Source: a virus. From it: a stretch of DNA of 39,003 nucleotides. The stretch's first letter is position 1. Each line of letters starts with the position of its first letter. The stretch lies in the IMG/VR virus record IMGVR_UViG_3300008462_000404, positions 1 through 39,003 of that record; one strand, 5' to 3'. Both the position numbers and the translations under genes were made by a program. Below the pieces are notes generated by a model that searched no databases, had not been told where the DNA came from, and worked only from the letters and a program-made list of their open reading frames with translations. This document shows, piece by piece, positions 12,011 through 20,253 of the stretch.

Positions 12011-14064
12011 GCGCCCTAGCCGACGCCGCGGCCATCCTGGCATCGCGCGGCATCCCGGTCTTTCCTTGCCTGGCATCCAAAGCCCCCGCGACCGAGCGCG
12101 GCCTATACGCGGCCAGCACCGACCCCGAGCAGGTGCGGCGCATGTTTGCCTCGCCCGCTGCGGTCCTGATCGGGATGCCGACAGGCGCCACAACCGGCCT
12201 CTATGCCGTGGACGTGGACATCAAGCACGGCGCCAAGGGTGACGAGTGGTTGCAGGCCAATAGCCACCGCCTGCCGCAGACGCGCACCCACAAGACGCAA
12301 AGCGGTGGCCTCCATCTCCTGTTCACCGTCCCGGCTGGCGCCAAGATCCGCAACAGCCAAAGCAAGATAGCCCCGGGCGTTGACGTGCGCGGTGACGGTG
12401 GGTTCGTTATCGTTCCCGGATCGCCTGAATACGCCGTGGCCGATGACAGCGATCCGGCAGAGATGCCCGCTTGGCTGCTCGAGCTGCTCAAGCCCGCCCC
12501 CGCCCCCACGCCGCAGCCCATGGCGCCCCGCCCCCGCGCAGATGACAGCCACGGCACGCCCTACGGAATGCGCGCCCTCGATGCCGAATGCGCCGCAGTC
12601 TGCAACGCCCCGTTCGGCCAACAGGAGGGCACGCTCAACGAGGCGGGGCTGAAGCTGGGCGCCCTGTCCGCCGGCGGCGAGCTGGACCCGTCCTATGCCC
12701 GGTCCTCCCTGATCCGCGCAGCCCTCGCCATGCCAAGCCAAGGCGGGCGCGAGCCGTGGACCCCGCAGGACGTGCAGAAAAAGGCCGAGCGCGCATTCGA
12801 AGACGGAATGCGCAAGCCCCGCCAGGCGCCGCCGCGCGAGGTGCGCCACACCATCCGCGTGGAGATCGTCCCGCCCGAGCCGCCGCCATACGCCGAGCCG
12901 CCCGATTATTGGCAGGCAGAAGTGGACCCGGAGCCTGCGGAACAGCGGAACGCTGCGGAACATTCCGCGCAATCCGCCGAGGCGCCGGCCCGCCCAGTGC
13001 CGCACCTCACCACGCCCGAGCCGTTCCCGACCCTGAGCCTGGACGATCTCGAAGCCCTACAGCCCCCGGAATGGCTGATCGACAAGCTGATCCCGGTTGA
13101 TGCCTTCGCCCTCCTCGTTGGTCCGTATGCCAGCCTCAAGTCGTTCCTCGCCCTCGACCTGTCTCTGTGCGTCGCCTACGGCATCCCCTGGCAGGGGCGT
13201 CCGGTCAAGCAAGGCCCGGTCCTCTACATCGCCGGCGAAGGCGCTGCAGGCATGGCAAGCCGCGTCAAGGCGTGGCGGCGGGTCCATGGCGTCGAGGATC
13301 AGGAAGCCCCGTTCCGCCTGCTGCGCGCCCGGCTAAACATCCTGGACCCCGGACACATTGGGCGCCTGGTCGCCACAGCCGCACACGACTTCAAGGGCGA
13401 GCCGGTGCGCCTTGCGGTCAATGACACCCTCGCCCGGTCGATGGTCGGCGCCGATGAGAACTCCGCGCAGGACATGGGCCGCGCCGTAGCCGCCACGGAT
13501 GAGATCCGCGACGAGCTCAAATGCACGACGCTGACGGTGCATCACATGGGCAAGGACAAGGACCGCGGCGCCCGTGGGTCCATAGCCCTCCCCGCCGCCG
13601 CTGACACCACGCTGGTGGTCGAGCGCGAGGGTTCCCGGCTGACCATCACTGTGGAAAAGCAAAAGGACGCCGAGGAAGGCGAGCCAATCGTTCTGGAAGC
13701 CAAGAAGTTCGGCACCGACGGCGACCCGAACCCGACTGAGGACGCCCCGACATCCCTGGTCCTGTGCAGCAGCGACGAGGGCGCACATCCCCTGAAGGCC
13801 ACCGAGCGGCGCCTATCGGGCGACCAGCAGCAGGCGCTCCGGGTGCTGCATGACGCCATCGCAGAGAACGGCGCCCCAGACTTCCCAGGCGTCCCGCGCG
13901 GCCTGCCGAGCATCCCCGAGGATTGGTGGCGGGACAGGTTCCACGAGCGCTGCAAGCCCGGGGCGGACAAAGACACCAAGCGCAAAGCCTACCGCCGGGC
14001 CGCCGACGCACTGATGCAAGCGGGCCTTGTCGCCTGCAATCGCGGGCGGGTCTGGGCGGTATGA
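12007..14064 (+). CDS. Replication protein: primase-polymerase fused to RepA-like helicase
   Basis: This is a 685-residue fusion. The N-terminal 150 residues match the bifunctional primase-polymerase (Prim-Pol) domain, with acidic VDVDIK (Asp 69, Asp 71), SGGLHLLF (His 103) and VDVRGDGGFVIVPGS (about 125-139). A Pro-rich linker (about 280-340) leads to a RecA-fold ATPase of the RepA/AAA_25 type: Walker A GPYASLKS near 372-379, a VNDTLARS segment near 472 and HHMGKDKDRGARGS near 513-526. The Walker A has the unusual loop PYASL. The C-terminal 100 residues may bind DNA. It should open the origin and prime synthesis. No DNA polymerase is encoded, so host polymerase is presumably used. Iteron-like repeats follow directly. 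Confidence 0.9.
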   Translation: MSALADAAAILASRGIPVFPCLASKAPATERGLYAASTDPEQVRRMFASPAAVLIGMPTGATTGLYAVDVDIKHGAKGDEWLQANSHRLPQTRTHKTQSGGLHLLFTVPAGAKIRNSQSKIAPGVDVRGDGGFVIVPGSPEYAVADDSDPAEMPAWLLELLKPAPAPTPQPMAPRPRADDSHGTPYGMRALDAECAAVCNAPFGQQEGTLNEAGLKLGALSAGGELDPSYARSSLIRAALAMPSQGGREPWTPQDVQKKAERAFEDGMRKPRQAPPREVRHTIRVEIVPPEPPPYAEPPDYWQAEVDPEPAEQRNAAEHSAQSAEAPARPVPHLTTPEPFPTLSLDDLEALQPPEWLIDKLIPVDAFALLVGPYASLKSFLALDLSLCVAYGIPWQGRPVKQGPVLYIAGEGAAGMASRVKAWRRVHGVEDQEAPFRLLRARLNILDPGHIGRLVATAAHDFKGEPVRLAVNDTLARSMVGADENSAQDMGRAVAATDEIRDELKCTTLTVHHMGKDKDRGARGSIALPAAADTTLVVEREGSRLTITVEKQKDAEEGEPIVLEAKKFGTDGDPNPTEDAPTSLVLCSSDEGAHPLKATERRLSGDQQQALRVLHDAIAENGAPDFPGVPRGLPSIPEDWWRDRFHERCKPGADKDTKRKAYRRAADALMQAGLVACNRGRVWAV

Positions 14065-14216
14065 GTGGGGTGGGACATTCCGGGACAGAACGGGACATGT
14101 CCGGGACATTGTCCGGGACATCCGGTGGGACATCGCGGGGGATAGCCCGGCAGGGCTACCCCGAAATGTCCCGCGTCCGCAAGTCTTTTGTTTTGAGATG
14201 GATTATCGGGAAATGA
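14061..14216 (+). CDS. Short frame spanning the iteron repeats
   Basis: A 51-codon frame starts at an ATG overlapping the helicase stop and ends in a TGA overlapping an ATG at 14213, so the coupling pattern of the operon runs through it. The product is low-complexity (Ser, Gly, Thr, Arg) because it translates the GGGACA repeats, and ends in a basic VRKSFVLRWIIGK. It may simply be a frame kept open to carry ribosomes through the repeat array. The DNA repeats are probably the functional part. Confidence 0.35.
   Translation: MSGVGHSGTERDMSGTLSGTSGGTSRGIARQGYPEMSRVRKSFVLRWIIGK
14072..14132. repeat. Six helically phased GGGACA repeats (iteron-like), candidate origin
   Basis: GGGACA occurs at 14072, 14082, 14092, 14103, 14115 and 14127, with spacings of 10, 10, 11, 12 and 12 bp, so all copies face roughly the same side of the helix. 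An inverted copy, TGTCCC, lies at 14167-14172. Inside the array GGACA-T-TGTCC forms a small dyad. A locally AT-richer stretch follows at about 14180-14210. Placement right after the primase-helicase gene is where plasmid-like origins often lie. Confidence 0.65.
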
Positions 14217-14527
14217 GACAGCCCCGCCCCGCCTGGCAGCGCACCGCCACCCCATCGGCCAAGGTCGCACGTGCCCTGCAACTCGCGACCGACGCATACA
14301 CCGCAACCCGGCTGATCGAGCGCGGCGCCGTCGCGACCCCCATGGGCGGCAAGACAACCCTCCGCGTCCCGGGCGAGCAGATGGCCGTGACACTGCCAAC
14401 CGAAGCCGTGGAACTGGCCAAGGCGCAGGCGAGGGAAGCGGCGGCGATGTTTGGAGGGCGAGGGAATAACCAACCCGCGCACTCGGATAATCACGCGTGC
14501 GCGGTCAACGGAGGTGGCGACACATGA
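14213..14527 (+). CDS. Hypothetical protein after the iterons
   Basis: The product has 104 residues from ATG 14213; ATG 14198 in the same frame is possible. It is basic at the N-terminus (MRQPRPAWQR) and Ala/Thr-rich in the middle, with a central helix AVELAKAQAREAAAMF, and ends in a polar tail rich in His, Asn and Gly. No motif is recognised. ATG 14213 is preferred because it overlaps the preceding stop. Its own stop overlaps the next ATG (14524). It could assist replication by position, but that is a guess. Confidence 0.58.
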   Translation: MRQPRPAWQRTATPSAKVARALQLATDAYTATRLIERGAVATPMGGKTTLRVPGEQMAVTLPTEAVELAKAQAREAAAMFGGRGNNQPAHSDNHACAVNGGGDT

Positions 14528-14751
14528 CGCATCGATACACCACCAAGGCGTGGCAGGACGAGGACGGCGCCGGATGGGGTTCGCGCCCGACCGAGACCGT
14601 CTTTGAGGATGCCTGTGATCCGGTCAACATCGGCATCCTCGACCAGTACGGGACGCCCCTGTTCCGCGTCGCTGAGCGCGGGCGGCTCGGGTTCGATCTC
14701 ACGCCACCTCGCGCGCGCGTGCGCGTCAAAGCCCGGAGCATCCGAGCATGA
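14524..14751 (+). CDS. Small hypothetical protein
   Basis: The 75-residue product from ATG 14524 is unrecognised. It is rich in aromatic and acidic residues in its first half (TTKAWQDEDGAGWG) and basic at the end (RARVRVKARSIRA). The start and stop overlap the neighbours by the ATGA pattern. There is no cysteine and no membrane segment. It is one of a run of five small proteins between the replication genes and the terminator. Confidence 0.58.
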   Translation: MTHRYTTKAWQDEDGAGWGSRPTETVFEDACDPVNIGILDQYGTPLFRVAERGRLGFDLTPPRARVRVKARSIRA

Positions 14752-14969
14752 ACAACCCCGTCGATCTGGCCGCGGCCCGTGCCGCGCGCAAGCCCATGCA
14801 GGACGGCGGATGGCTCGGCTGCCCGACCTGCGGCGGGGACACTTGGGGCGCGCTGGCGACACCTCACGGCCCGTCTGTTTTGGCTCTGGTCTGCCACGAC
14901 TGCACCACGAGGCTGAATTTGAACGCGGGCCGGGTGATCGGCGCGGTCAACCGGGAGGATGGGCGCTGA
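14748..14969 (+). CDS. Small zinc-ribbon protein
   Basis: The 73-residue protein has two metal-binding pairs, CPTC at about residues 25-28 and CHDC at about 50-53. This is the spacing of a small zinc ribbon. The N-terminus (VDLAAARAARK) is helical and basic. Such proteins usually bind nucleic acid or act as adaptors for a larger complex. No partner is evident. Its stop overlaps the next ATG (TGATG at 14967-14971). Confidence 0.65.
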   Translation: MNNPVDLAAARAARKPMQDGGWLGCPTCGGDTWGALATPHGPSVLALVCHDCTTRLNLNAGRVIGAVNREDGR

Positions 14970-15175
14970 TGGAACCCAAACAACCGTGGTGCGCCAAGCT
15001 CCAATACCCGGGCCTCCTGCCGTTCCTGTTCGGCACGGTCTGGGTGCGGGATGGCCGGCAAGAGGAAGCCACGACCGCGATCCGCGAACTGTGGGCCACG
15101 CGGTTTCCCCACCCCATGCCGCCCATCGTCGCGATGATGCCGGGCGCGCTCGTGTTCCAAGGACAGGAGGAATGA
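14969..15175 (+). CDS. Small hypothetical protein
   Basis: The product has 68 residues from ATG 14969, overlapping the zinc-ribbon stop. It opens with MEPKQPWCAKLQYPG and has an aromatic, Pro-rich N-terminal half followed by a helix (EEATTAIRELWATRF) and a hydrophobic C-terminal end. It is unrecognised. A strong ribosome-binding site (AGGAGG at 15165-15170) lies near its 3' end and serves the next gene. Confidence 0.57.
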   Translation: MEPKQPWCAKLQYPGLLPFLFGTVWVRDGRQEEATTAIRELWATRFPHPMPPIVAMMPGALVFQGQEE

Positions 15176-15684
15176 TGGCCCGCGCCCCCACCCGACGTGA
15201 CGCTGCGGACCGCGGCTCCACAGGCCGCGCCCAGCAGGCCCGCCCGCGCGGCATGGTCACGGTCGCCATTCCCGTGGACGACGCGACACGCCTGCAACGG
15301 GCCGCAGTGCTGCGGTATGACGACGCCCACCTGATCGACCGGATGCATCAGCGGGCGCAGTTGACCGACAGGCAGCATGAGAACGCCTGTGCGTTCCTCG
15401 CCTTGTGGACAGCCTCGCACGTCACGCCCCGGGTTACTGCGCGGTTCTCCGACGCCCCGCCAGGTCGCGAGCTTGGCAGCGATCCCGACGCGGCCACGCC
15501 TGCGGATCTGATGCGCCACACCCTGCGCAGGCTCGGGCAGCACCGTGCGGCGCTGTTGGTCGGACTGTGCGTGGGCGAGCATCCCGGCGTGCAATGGCTG
15601 GCCACGCTACATGCCGCGCTGGATATGCTGGACGGGCTACAGGCGCGGTGGGATGGGATGCGGTGGAAAGCGGAGGAAGCTTGA
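15172..15684 (+). CDS. Hypothetical protein, last gene of the right early operon
   Basis: The product has 170 residues from ATG 15172; ATG 15175 directly follows and is nearly as well placed behind AGGAGG. The first 30 residues are basic and Arg/Ala-rich. The rest is helical, with HLIDRMHQRAQLTDRQHENA and RHTLRRLGQHRAALLVGLCVGEHP. The position before the terminator and terminase, and the last-gene-of-early-operon context, are where late regulators often lie in lambda-like phages. There is no motif to support an antiterminator role. Confidence 0.65.
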   Translation: MMARAPTRRDAADRGSTGRAQQARPRGMVTVAIPVDDATRLQRAAVLRYDDAHLIDRMHQRAQLTDRQHENACAFLALWTASHVTPRVTARFSDAPPGRELGSDPDAATPADLMRHTLRRLGQHRAALLVGLCVGEHPGVQWLATLHAALDMLDGLQARWDGMRWKAEEA

Positions 15685-15728
15685 CACAGCCCCCGATTAA
15701 TGCCATGTCCTCCCGTGAAGCCACAGTT

Positions 15729-15760
15729 GCGCCCGGAGCCATACGCTCCCGGGCGCTTTT
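15729..15760 (+). terminator. Intrinsic terminator between early operon and terminase
   Basis: GCGCCCGG-AGC (15729-15739) pairs with GCTCCCGGGCGC (15745-15756), with one bulged G and a five-base loop, followed by TTTT (15757-15760). It lies 45 bases after the last early stop and just before the small terminase. Late expression must read through it or start beyond it. TTGACA at 15681-15686 lies upstream, but its -10 partner is poor. Confidence 0.8.
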
Positions 15761-15775
15761 GCGTTCGGGGGTCTG

Positions 15776-16171
15776 ATGGGCGGGCGAACCTCCGGCACGC
15801 GTCCCAAGGGCAGCGGCATCCCGGCAGGGGGCGACGGCTGTGGACCGCCGAAAGGCGCAGGCAATCGCCAGGCCGGCCCCGGACGCCCCGAGGGTGTGGC
15901 GAACGGCGAGGGCAAGCGCGCATCGTTCCGCGCCATCATGGCGCCGCACGTCGAGGCCACCGCAGAGAGGTGGCTGACCATCATCAGCACGCCAGGCCAT
16001 CCCCACCACCACACCATGATCATCAAGCACGCCGAACTAATGGGCGAGATGAAGCAGGTGGTCGATATGAGCGTGAAGACCGACCCCTCGCAGATGACGG
16101 ATGCAGAGCTTGCAGCTATCGCCGCACGAGGCCGCGCAGCTTCTGCTCGACAGGAGGAAGATCAGGGGTGA
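15776..16171 (+). CDS. terS: Terminase small subunit (probable)
   Basis: The 131-residue protein is in the standard place before the large terminase. The N-terminus (about residues 1-45) is Gly/Pro/Arg-rich (GGRTSGTRPKGSG...GRPEG), common in small terminases of this kind. A helical core follows (FRAIMAPHVEATAERWLTI), then a His-rich turn and a C-terminal acidic helix. It would bind the packaging start site and recruit the large subunit. The helix-turn-helix is not obvious by eye. Its 3' end overlaps the large subunit by 71 bases in another frame. Confidence 0.75.
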   Translation: MGGRTSGTRPKGSGIPAGGDGCGPPKGAGNRQAGPGRPEGVANGEGKRASFRAIMAPHVEATAERWLTIISTPGHPHHHTMIIKHAELMGEMKQVVDMSVKTDPSQMTDAELAAIAARGRAASARQEEDQG

Positions 16172-17603
16172 CCTGGGCGCGTGGTCTGTCCACGCCCTAG
16201 CAGCTAGCGGGTTCAAGCCTGCCGCGCACCACCGCCTGATCATACGAGAGCTTGATGCCGTCGCGCGGGGCGAAACGCAGCGCCTGATGCTGTTCCTGCC
16301 GCCCGGTTCGGCCAAGTCCACATACGCATCCGACCTGTTCCCCGCCTGGTATTTGGCGCAGGGCAGGGGGCGGAAGATCATCGCGGCCAGCAACACGGCG
16401 GAACTTGCGGGCACCTTCTCGCGAAGGGTCCGGGGCCGCATCCGAGAGCATGGCGCCATCCTCGGCTATGGGATGGAGCGCGAGGCCGAAGACCTTTGGT
16501 CCACGACAAACGAGGGCGAATACCGCGCCGCGGGTATCGGCGGCGTCATCACCGGCTTGCGCGCGGATCTGGCCCTCATCGACGACCCCGTGAAGTCTCG
16601 CGAAGAAGCCGACAGCGAGTTGCGGCGCGACCGGACGTGGGCGTGGTTTCAGGACGACTTGACCACCCGGCTGAAGCCCGGCGCGTCCATCGTGCTGATC
16701 CAAACCCGATGGCATGAGGACGACTTGGCTGGCCGGTTGCTCGCATCGCAGCCCGATCAGTGGCGCGTGGTGCGGCTACCTGCCATTGCCGACAGCCCGG
16801 ACGACCCTCTAGGCCGCAAGCCCGGCGATTGGCTGTGGGGTGACGACACCTACGGTTACGCGGCGGACCTGGCCGAGAAGAAATCGAACGCGACGGCGCG
16901 CACATGGAGCGCGCTGTATCAACAGGCGCCGGCCCCAGAGACGGGCGACTATTTCCGGCGCGACTGGTTGCGCACCATGCCGGCGGCGCCTCCCCGCGAC
17001 GCCATGCTGATCTACGGCGCGAGCGACTATGCCGTGACGCAGGATGGTGGCGACTACACGGCGCACGTGGTGGTGGGCCTGGATATGGACCAGCGCCTGT
17101 GGCTGCTGGACGTGTGGCGCCAACAGGCCGCGTCTGACGTGTGGGTGGAAGCCTTCTGCGATCTGGTGCGGCAGTGGAAGCCAATCGGGTGGGCTGAGGA
17201 AACCGGGCAGATCCGCGCAGGTATCGGGCCTTTCCTCGACCGCCGAATGCGTGAGCGGCAAGCCTACGTGGCGCGGCGGCAGTTTCCGACCCGCGGCGAC
17301 AAGAGCGTGCGGGCGCAGTCCATTCGCGGGCGCATGGCGCTGCAAGGGCTGCACATGGCCGATGGCGCCCCGTGGCGCGCGGACCTTGAGGCCGAGTTGA
17401 TGAGCTTCCCTGCGGGAAAGCATGACGACCAAGTGGATGCGCTCGGGCTGGCCGGGCAGTTGCTGGATTTGATGGTCGCGCCCCGCAAGCCGGTGGAGCC
17501 GCCTGTTCCCCGCTTCGAATACGGCGCGCCTGCCCCTGGCATCAGTCTGGGCGTGTCCATCACCGAGTTGATCAAACGGGCCGAGCGCCGACGCGCCGGC
17601 TAG
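16101..17603 (+). CDS. terL: Terminase large subunit
   Basis: The 500-residue DNA-packaging motor has an N-terminal ATPase and a C-terminal nuclease. The ATPase has Walker A PPGSAKST (residues 67-74), Walker B LALIDDP with Asp 161/162 and coupling motif QTRWHEDDLAG (201-211). The nuclease carries GASDYAV near residue 308, a DYTAHVVVGLD strand near 316-326 and the HDDQVDALGLA signature near 440. This is the usual length for the family. ATG 16101 lies inside the small-subunit gene. Which packaging mode is used (headful or cos) cannot be read directly; no cohesive-end site is recognised. Confidence 0.96.
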   Translation: MQSLQLSPHEAAQLLLDRRKIRGDLGAWSVHALAASGFKPAAHHRLIIRELDAVARGETQRLMLFLPPGSAKSTYASDLFPAWYLAQGRGRKIIAASNTAELAGTFSRRVRGRIREHGAILGYGMEREAEDLWSTTNEGEYRAAGIGGVITGLRADLALIDDPVKSREEADSELRRDRTWAWFQDDLTTRLKPGASIVLIQTRWHEDDLAGRLLASQPDQWRVVRLPAIADSPDDPLGRKPGDWLWGDDTYGYAADLAEKKSNATARTWSALYQQAPAPETGDYFRRDWLRTMPAAPPRDAMLIYGASDYAVTQDGGDYTAHVVVGLDMDQRLWLLDVWRQQAASDVWVEAFCDLVRQWKPIGWAEETGQIRAGIGPFLDRRMRERQAYVARRQFPTRGDKSVRAQSIRGRMALQGLHMADGAPWRADLEAELMSFPAGKHDDQVDALGLAGQLLDLMVAPRKPVEPPVPRFEYGAPAPGISLGVSITELIKRAERRRAG

Positions 17604-17615
17604 GAGTTCCGCACC

Positions 17616-17909
17616 ATGTACACACCAGTCGGCACGACTGCGGCGATCACGGTCACTGCGTCCAACGCTACCGGCGCGGTGGTCATCCCGAACGAGAACT
17701 GCGGCCTGTTCGTGTCCAATGTAGGCACGGCGCCCGTAACCTTCACGTGGGGATCGAGCGCGCAGACCGCGGTATTCGGCGCGGGCATCACGCTGCCCCC
17801 GAACACGTGGACGCTGGTCACGTGCAACAAGGCGACGACGAGCATTGGCGCCATCAGCAGCGGCACGGGTAGCATCCTGTACCTGACGCCTGTGTCGTTC
17901 AACGGCTGA
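17616..17909 (+). CDS. Small structural protein (putative)
   Basis: This 97-residue beta-rich protein lies between large terminase and portal. It is Thr/Val/Gly-rich with short strands (GAVVIPNENCGLFVSNVGTA, VTFTWGSS, TWTLVTCNK), which suggests a small beta-sandwich of the kind used in capsid decoration or fibre bases. It shows no homology I can name. Its stop overlaps the portal start (TGATG at 17907-17911), so the two are co-translated. Confidence 0.68.
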   Translation: MYTPVGTTAAITVTASNATGAVVIPNENCGLFVSNVGTAPVTFTWGSSAQTAVFGAGITLPPNTWTLVTCNKATTSIGAISSGTGSILYLTPVSFNG

Positions 17910-20251
17910 TGAGCGACACGACCGCCGTTGCCACGCTGGAGACGCCTGCCGATGCCGGCAAGGGCGGCGCCGGGCTGGTCACGTACTACCTCGACGCGCT
18001 GGAAGTCTCGGACAAGAGCGAGCGCGAGTGGCGCAAGCGTGGCGCCGAGGTGGTCAAGGACTATCGCGACGACGGATGCCTGACCGCGACCATGGCGGAC
18101 GGCTCGCTGCACGGCCTGAAGAAGTTCAATATCCTCTATTCGAACACCGAGACCATCGCGCCCGCGCTCTACAACTCCACGCCGGTTCCGGACGTGCGGC
18201 GCCGGTTTCGCGATGACGACCCTGTGGGCAAGGTGGCGGCGCAGTTGCTGGAGCGCTGCCTGATCTACACCATCGACGTGTGTGGCTTCGATCAGCCCAT
18301 GGAGGCTGCGGTCAAGGACGCGCTCCTGCCGGGCCGCGCGGTGACGCGCATTCGGTACGAGCCGACGATTGAGGGCGAGGGCGACCAAGCCCAGATCGTG
18401 GACGAGAAGGTCACGGTCGAGACGGTGGCCTGGGATCGCTTTCGCCGTGGCCCCGGGCGCTTCTGGCGTGAAGTGCCGTGGGAGGCTTTCGAGCATTTCC
18501 TGAGCCGTGACGAGTTGGTCAAGATCAACCCGCGCATCGGCGCGACCATGGACCTTGACTGCGTTGTGGGCGACCGGCCCGAAGATGCCAAGCCCGACGG
18601 CGACCTGCTGAAGCGGGCCCGTGTCTGGGAAATCTGGGACCGCGAGCGCAAGAGGGTGGTGTTTGTCGCCCCGTCCTACCGGGATGGCCCGCTGGCCGAT
18701 CTGGACGACCCCTTGGGGCTGACAGACTTCTTCTGCACGCCACGCCCCATCTATGCGCTGGAGACGCCGGGCAGCCTTGTGCCGGTGGAGCCGTACCGGC
18801 TGTATCGCCGGCTGGCCGATGAATTGGAGCACGTCACGGTGCGGATTTCCGCGCTTGTCGAGGTGATGAAGTTCCGCGGCGTCTACAACGACCTTGGCGC
18901 CGGCGAGGTGATGACGGTCATTGAGGCGCTGGAAGATGGGCAGTTTGGCCCGATCCAGTCTCCCATGGCCGCGGATGGCGGGATCAAGAACGCCTTCTTT
19001 GTGATGCCGATTGACATGCTGGTTCCGGTGCTGGCGCAGCTTTACGCGGCGCGGGACCAGATCAAGCAGACCATCTACGAGGTCACGGGCATTTCCGATA
19101 TCGTGCGCGGTGCTTCCACCGCGAGCGAGACGGCCACGGCGCAGCAGATCAAGGCGCAATGGGGATCGCTGCGGGTCCAGAAGCTGCAAAAGGAGGTTCA
19201 GCGTTACGCGCGGGACATTCTGCGGCTGGTGGCCGAGGTGATTGCCGAGAAATTCCAGCCGGCGACGATGCTGGCCATGAGTGGCTTGCAGATCCCGACT
19301 GAGGCGCAGGTACAGCAGGCAGCGATGCTGGGGCACAATGGCGGGCCGCCGATGGGCGCCGAGCCGGGGCAGCCTCCCCAGGCCCCCGCCGCGCCTGAGC
19401 CGCCGCCCGTGACGCTGGAGGCTGTGGTTGCCCTGCTGCGGGACGACAAGCTGCGCAGCTATCGCGTGGATATCGAGACAGACAGCACCATCCGCGCCGA
19501 TCTGACGCGGGACCAGCAGAACGTCAGCCAATTCGTGCAGGGTTTCGGCGGCTTCATCCAGGCGGTGGGTCCGGCGGTGCAGAGCGGCTACCTGACGGCG
19601 GGCGACGCGGGCAAGATGCTCAAGTCGTTCTCCCGCGTGTTCAAGCTTGGGCGCGAGGTCGAGGATATGCTGGACGAGTTGGGGAGCCGTGAGGCGCCGC
19701 CCCAGCCCGATGCCGGCCAGGCGGAAGCCCAGGCAGCGGCACAGCAGGCGCAGGCTGATGCTGAGTTGCAGGGGCGCATTGCTCAAGCGGAAATCGCGGC
19801 AAAGGCCGAGATGGAGCAGGTCAAACTCCAGGCGCAGCAGCAGTCCGACGCTGCCAAGCTTCAGGCGCAGGCGCAGGCTGAGCAGTTGAAGGCGGAACTA
19901 TCGCTCCAGGTCGAACAGATGAAGGGCGAGGTTGCCCTCCAAGTTGAGCAGATGAAGCAGGCTGCGGAGACCGAGCGCGAGCAAATGCGCATCCAGTCTG
20001 CCGGGCAGATGAAGGCCACCGAGCTTCGCTATACGGCTGGCGAGAAGCAGACCGAGGAAGGCGAATGGACCTCGGAGCATGCCGAGAACCAGGCGGCCAT
20101 TACGGCGCTTCAGGCGGGCCAGGCTGAGATGGCCAACGCGCAGGCGGGCATGGCTGCGGCCATGGCACAGCTTGCACAGACGATGGCGGCACCGCGCCGG
20201 CTTGTGCGCGATCAAGCGGGCCGTCCAATCGGCTCTGAGATGGTGAACTGA
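17909..20251 (+). CDS. Portal protein
   Basis: This 780-residue protein forms the dodecameric ring through which DNA enters and leaves the head. Residues about 1-480 carry the podovirus portal pattern (FNILYSNTETIAPALYNSTP, DVRRRFRDDDPVGKVAAQLLERCL, IYEVTGISDIVRGAS). The C-terminal 200 residues are strikingly Gln/Ala/Glu-rich with heptad repeats (about 590-760), a predicted long coiled coil that could form a barrel inside the head. Long C-terminal barrels occur in P22-like portals. It follows the terminase and overlaps the small gene before it. Confidence 0.93.
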   Translation: MSDTTAVATLETPADAGKGGAGLVTYYLDALEVSDKSEREWRKRGAEVVKDYRDDGCLTATMADGSLHGLKKFNILYSNTETIAPALYNSTPVPDVRRRFRDDDPVGKVAAQLLERCLIYTIDVCGFDQPMEAAVKDALLPGRAVTRIRYEPTIEGEGDQAQIVDEKVTVETVAWDRFRRGPGRFWREVPWEAFEHFLSRDELVKINPRIGATMDLDCVVGDRPEDAKPDGDLLKRARVWEIWDRERKRVVFVAPSYRDGPLADLDDPLGLTDFFCTPRPIYALETPGSLVPVEPYRLYRRLADELEHVTVRISALVEVMKFRGVYNDLGAGEVMTVIEALEDGQFGPIQSPMAADGGIKNAFFVMPIDMLVPVLAQLYAARDQIKQTIYEVTGISDIVRGASTASETATAQQIKAQWGSLRVQKLQKEVQRYARDILRLVAEVIAEKFQPATMLAMSGLQIPTEAQVQQAAMLGHNGGPPMGAEPGQPPQAPAAPEPPPVTLEAVVALLRDDKLRSYRVDIETDSTIRADLTRDQQNVSQFVQGFGGFIQAVGPAVQSGYLTAGDAGKMLKSFSRVFKLGREVEDMLDELGSREAPPQPDAGQAEAQAAAQQAQADAELQGRIAQAEIAAKAEMEQVKLQAQQQSDAAKLQAQAQAEQLKAELSLQVEQMKGEVALQVEQMKQAAETEREQMRIQSAGQMKATELRYTAGEKQTEEGEWTSEHAENQAAITALQAGQAEMANAQAGMAAAMAQLAQTMAAPRRLVRDQAGRPIGSEMVN

Positions 20252-20253
20252 CC

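Noticed and set aside
15681-15709. TTGACA before the terminase genes as a late promoter
   Set aside because: The hexamer 17 bp downstream (CATGTC) is poor, and a strong terminator follows within 50 bases. It was kept only as a remark.
17600-19786. A 728-codon leftward open frame opposite the portal gene
   Set aside because: It lies over the portal in a GC-rich genome where opposite frames stay open by codon bias. The product is His/Arg/Leu-rich with no domain, and the portal frame is strongly supported.
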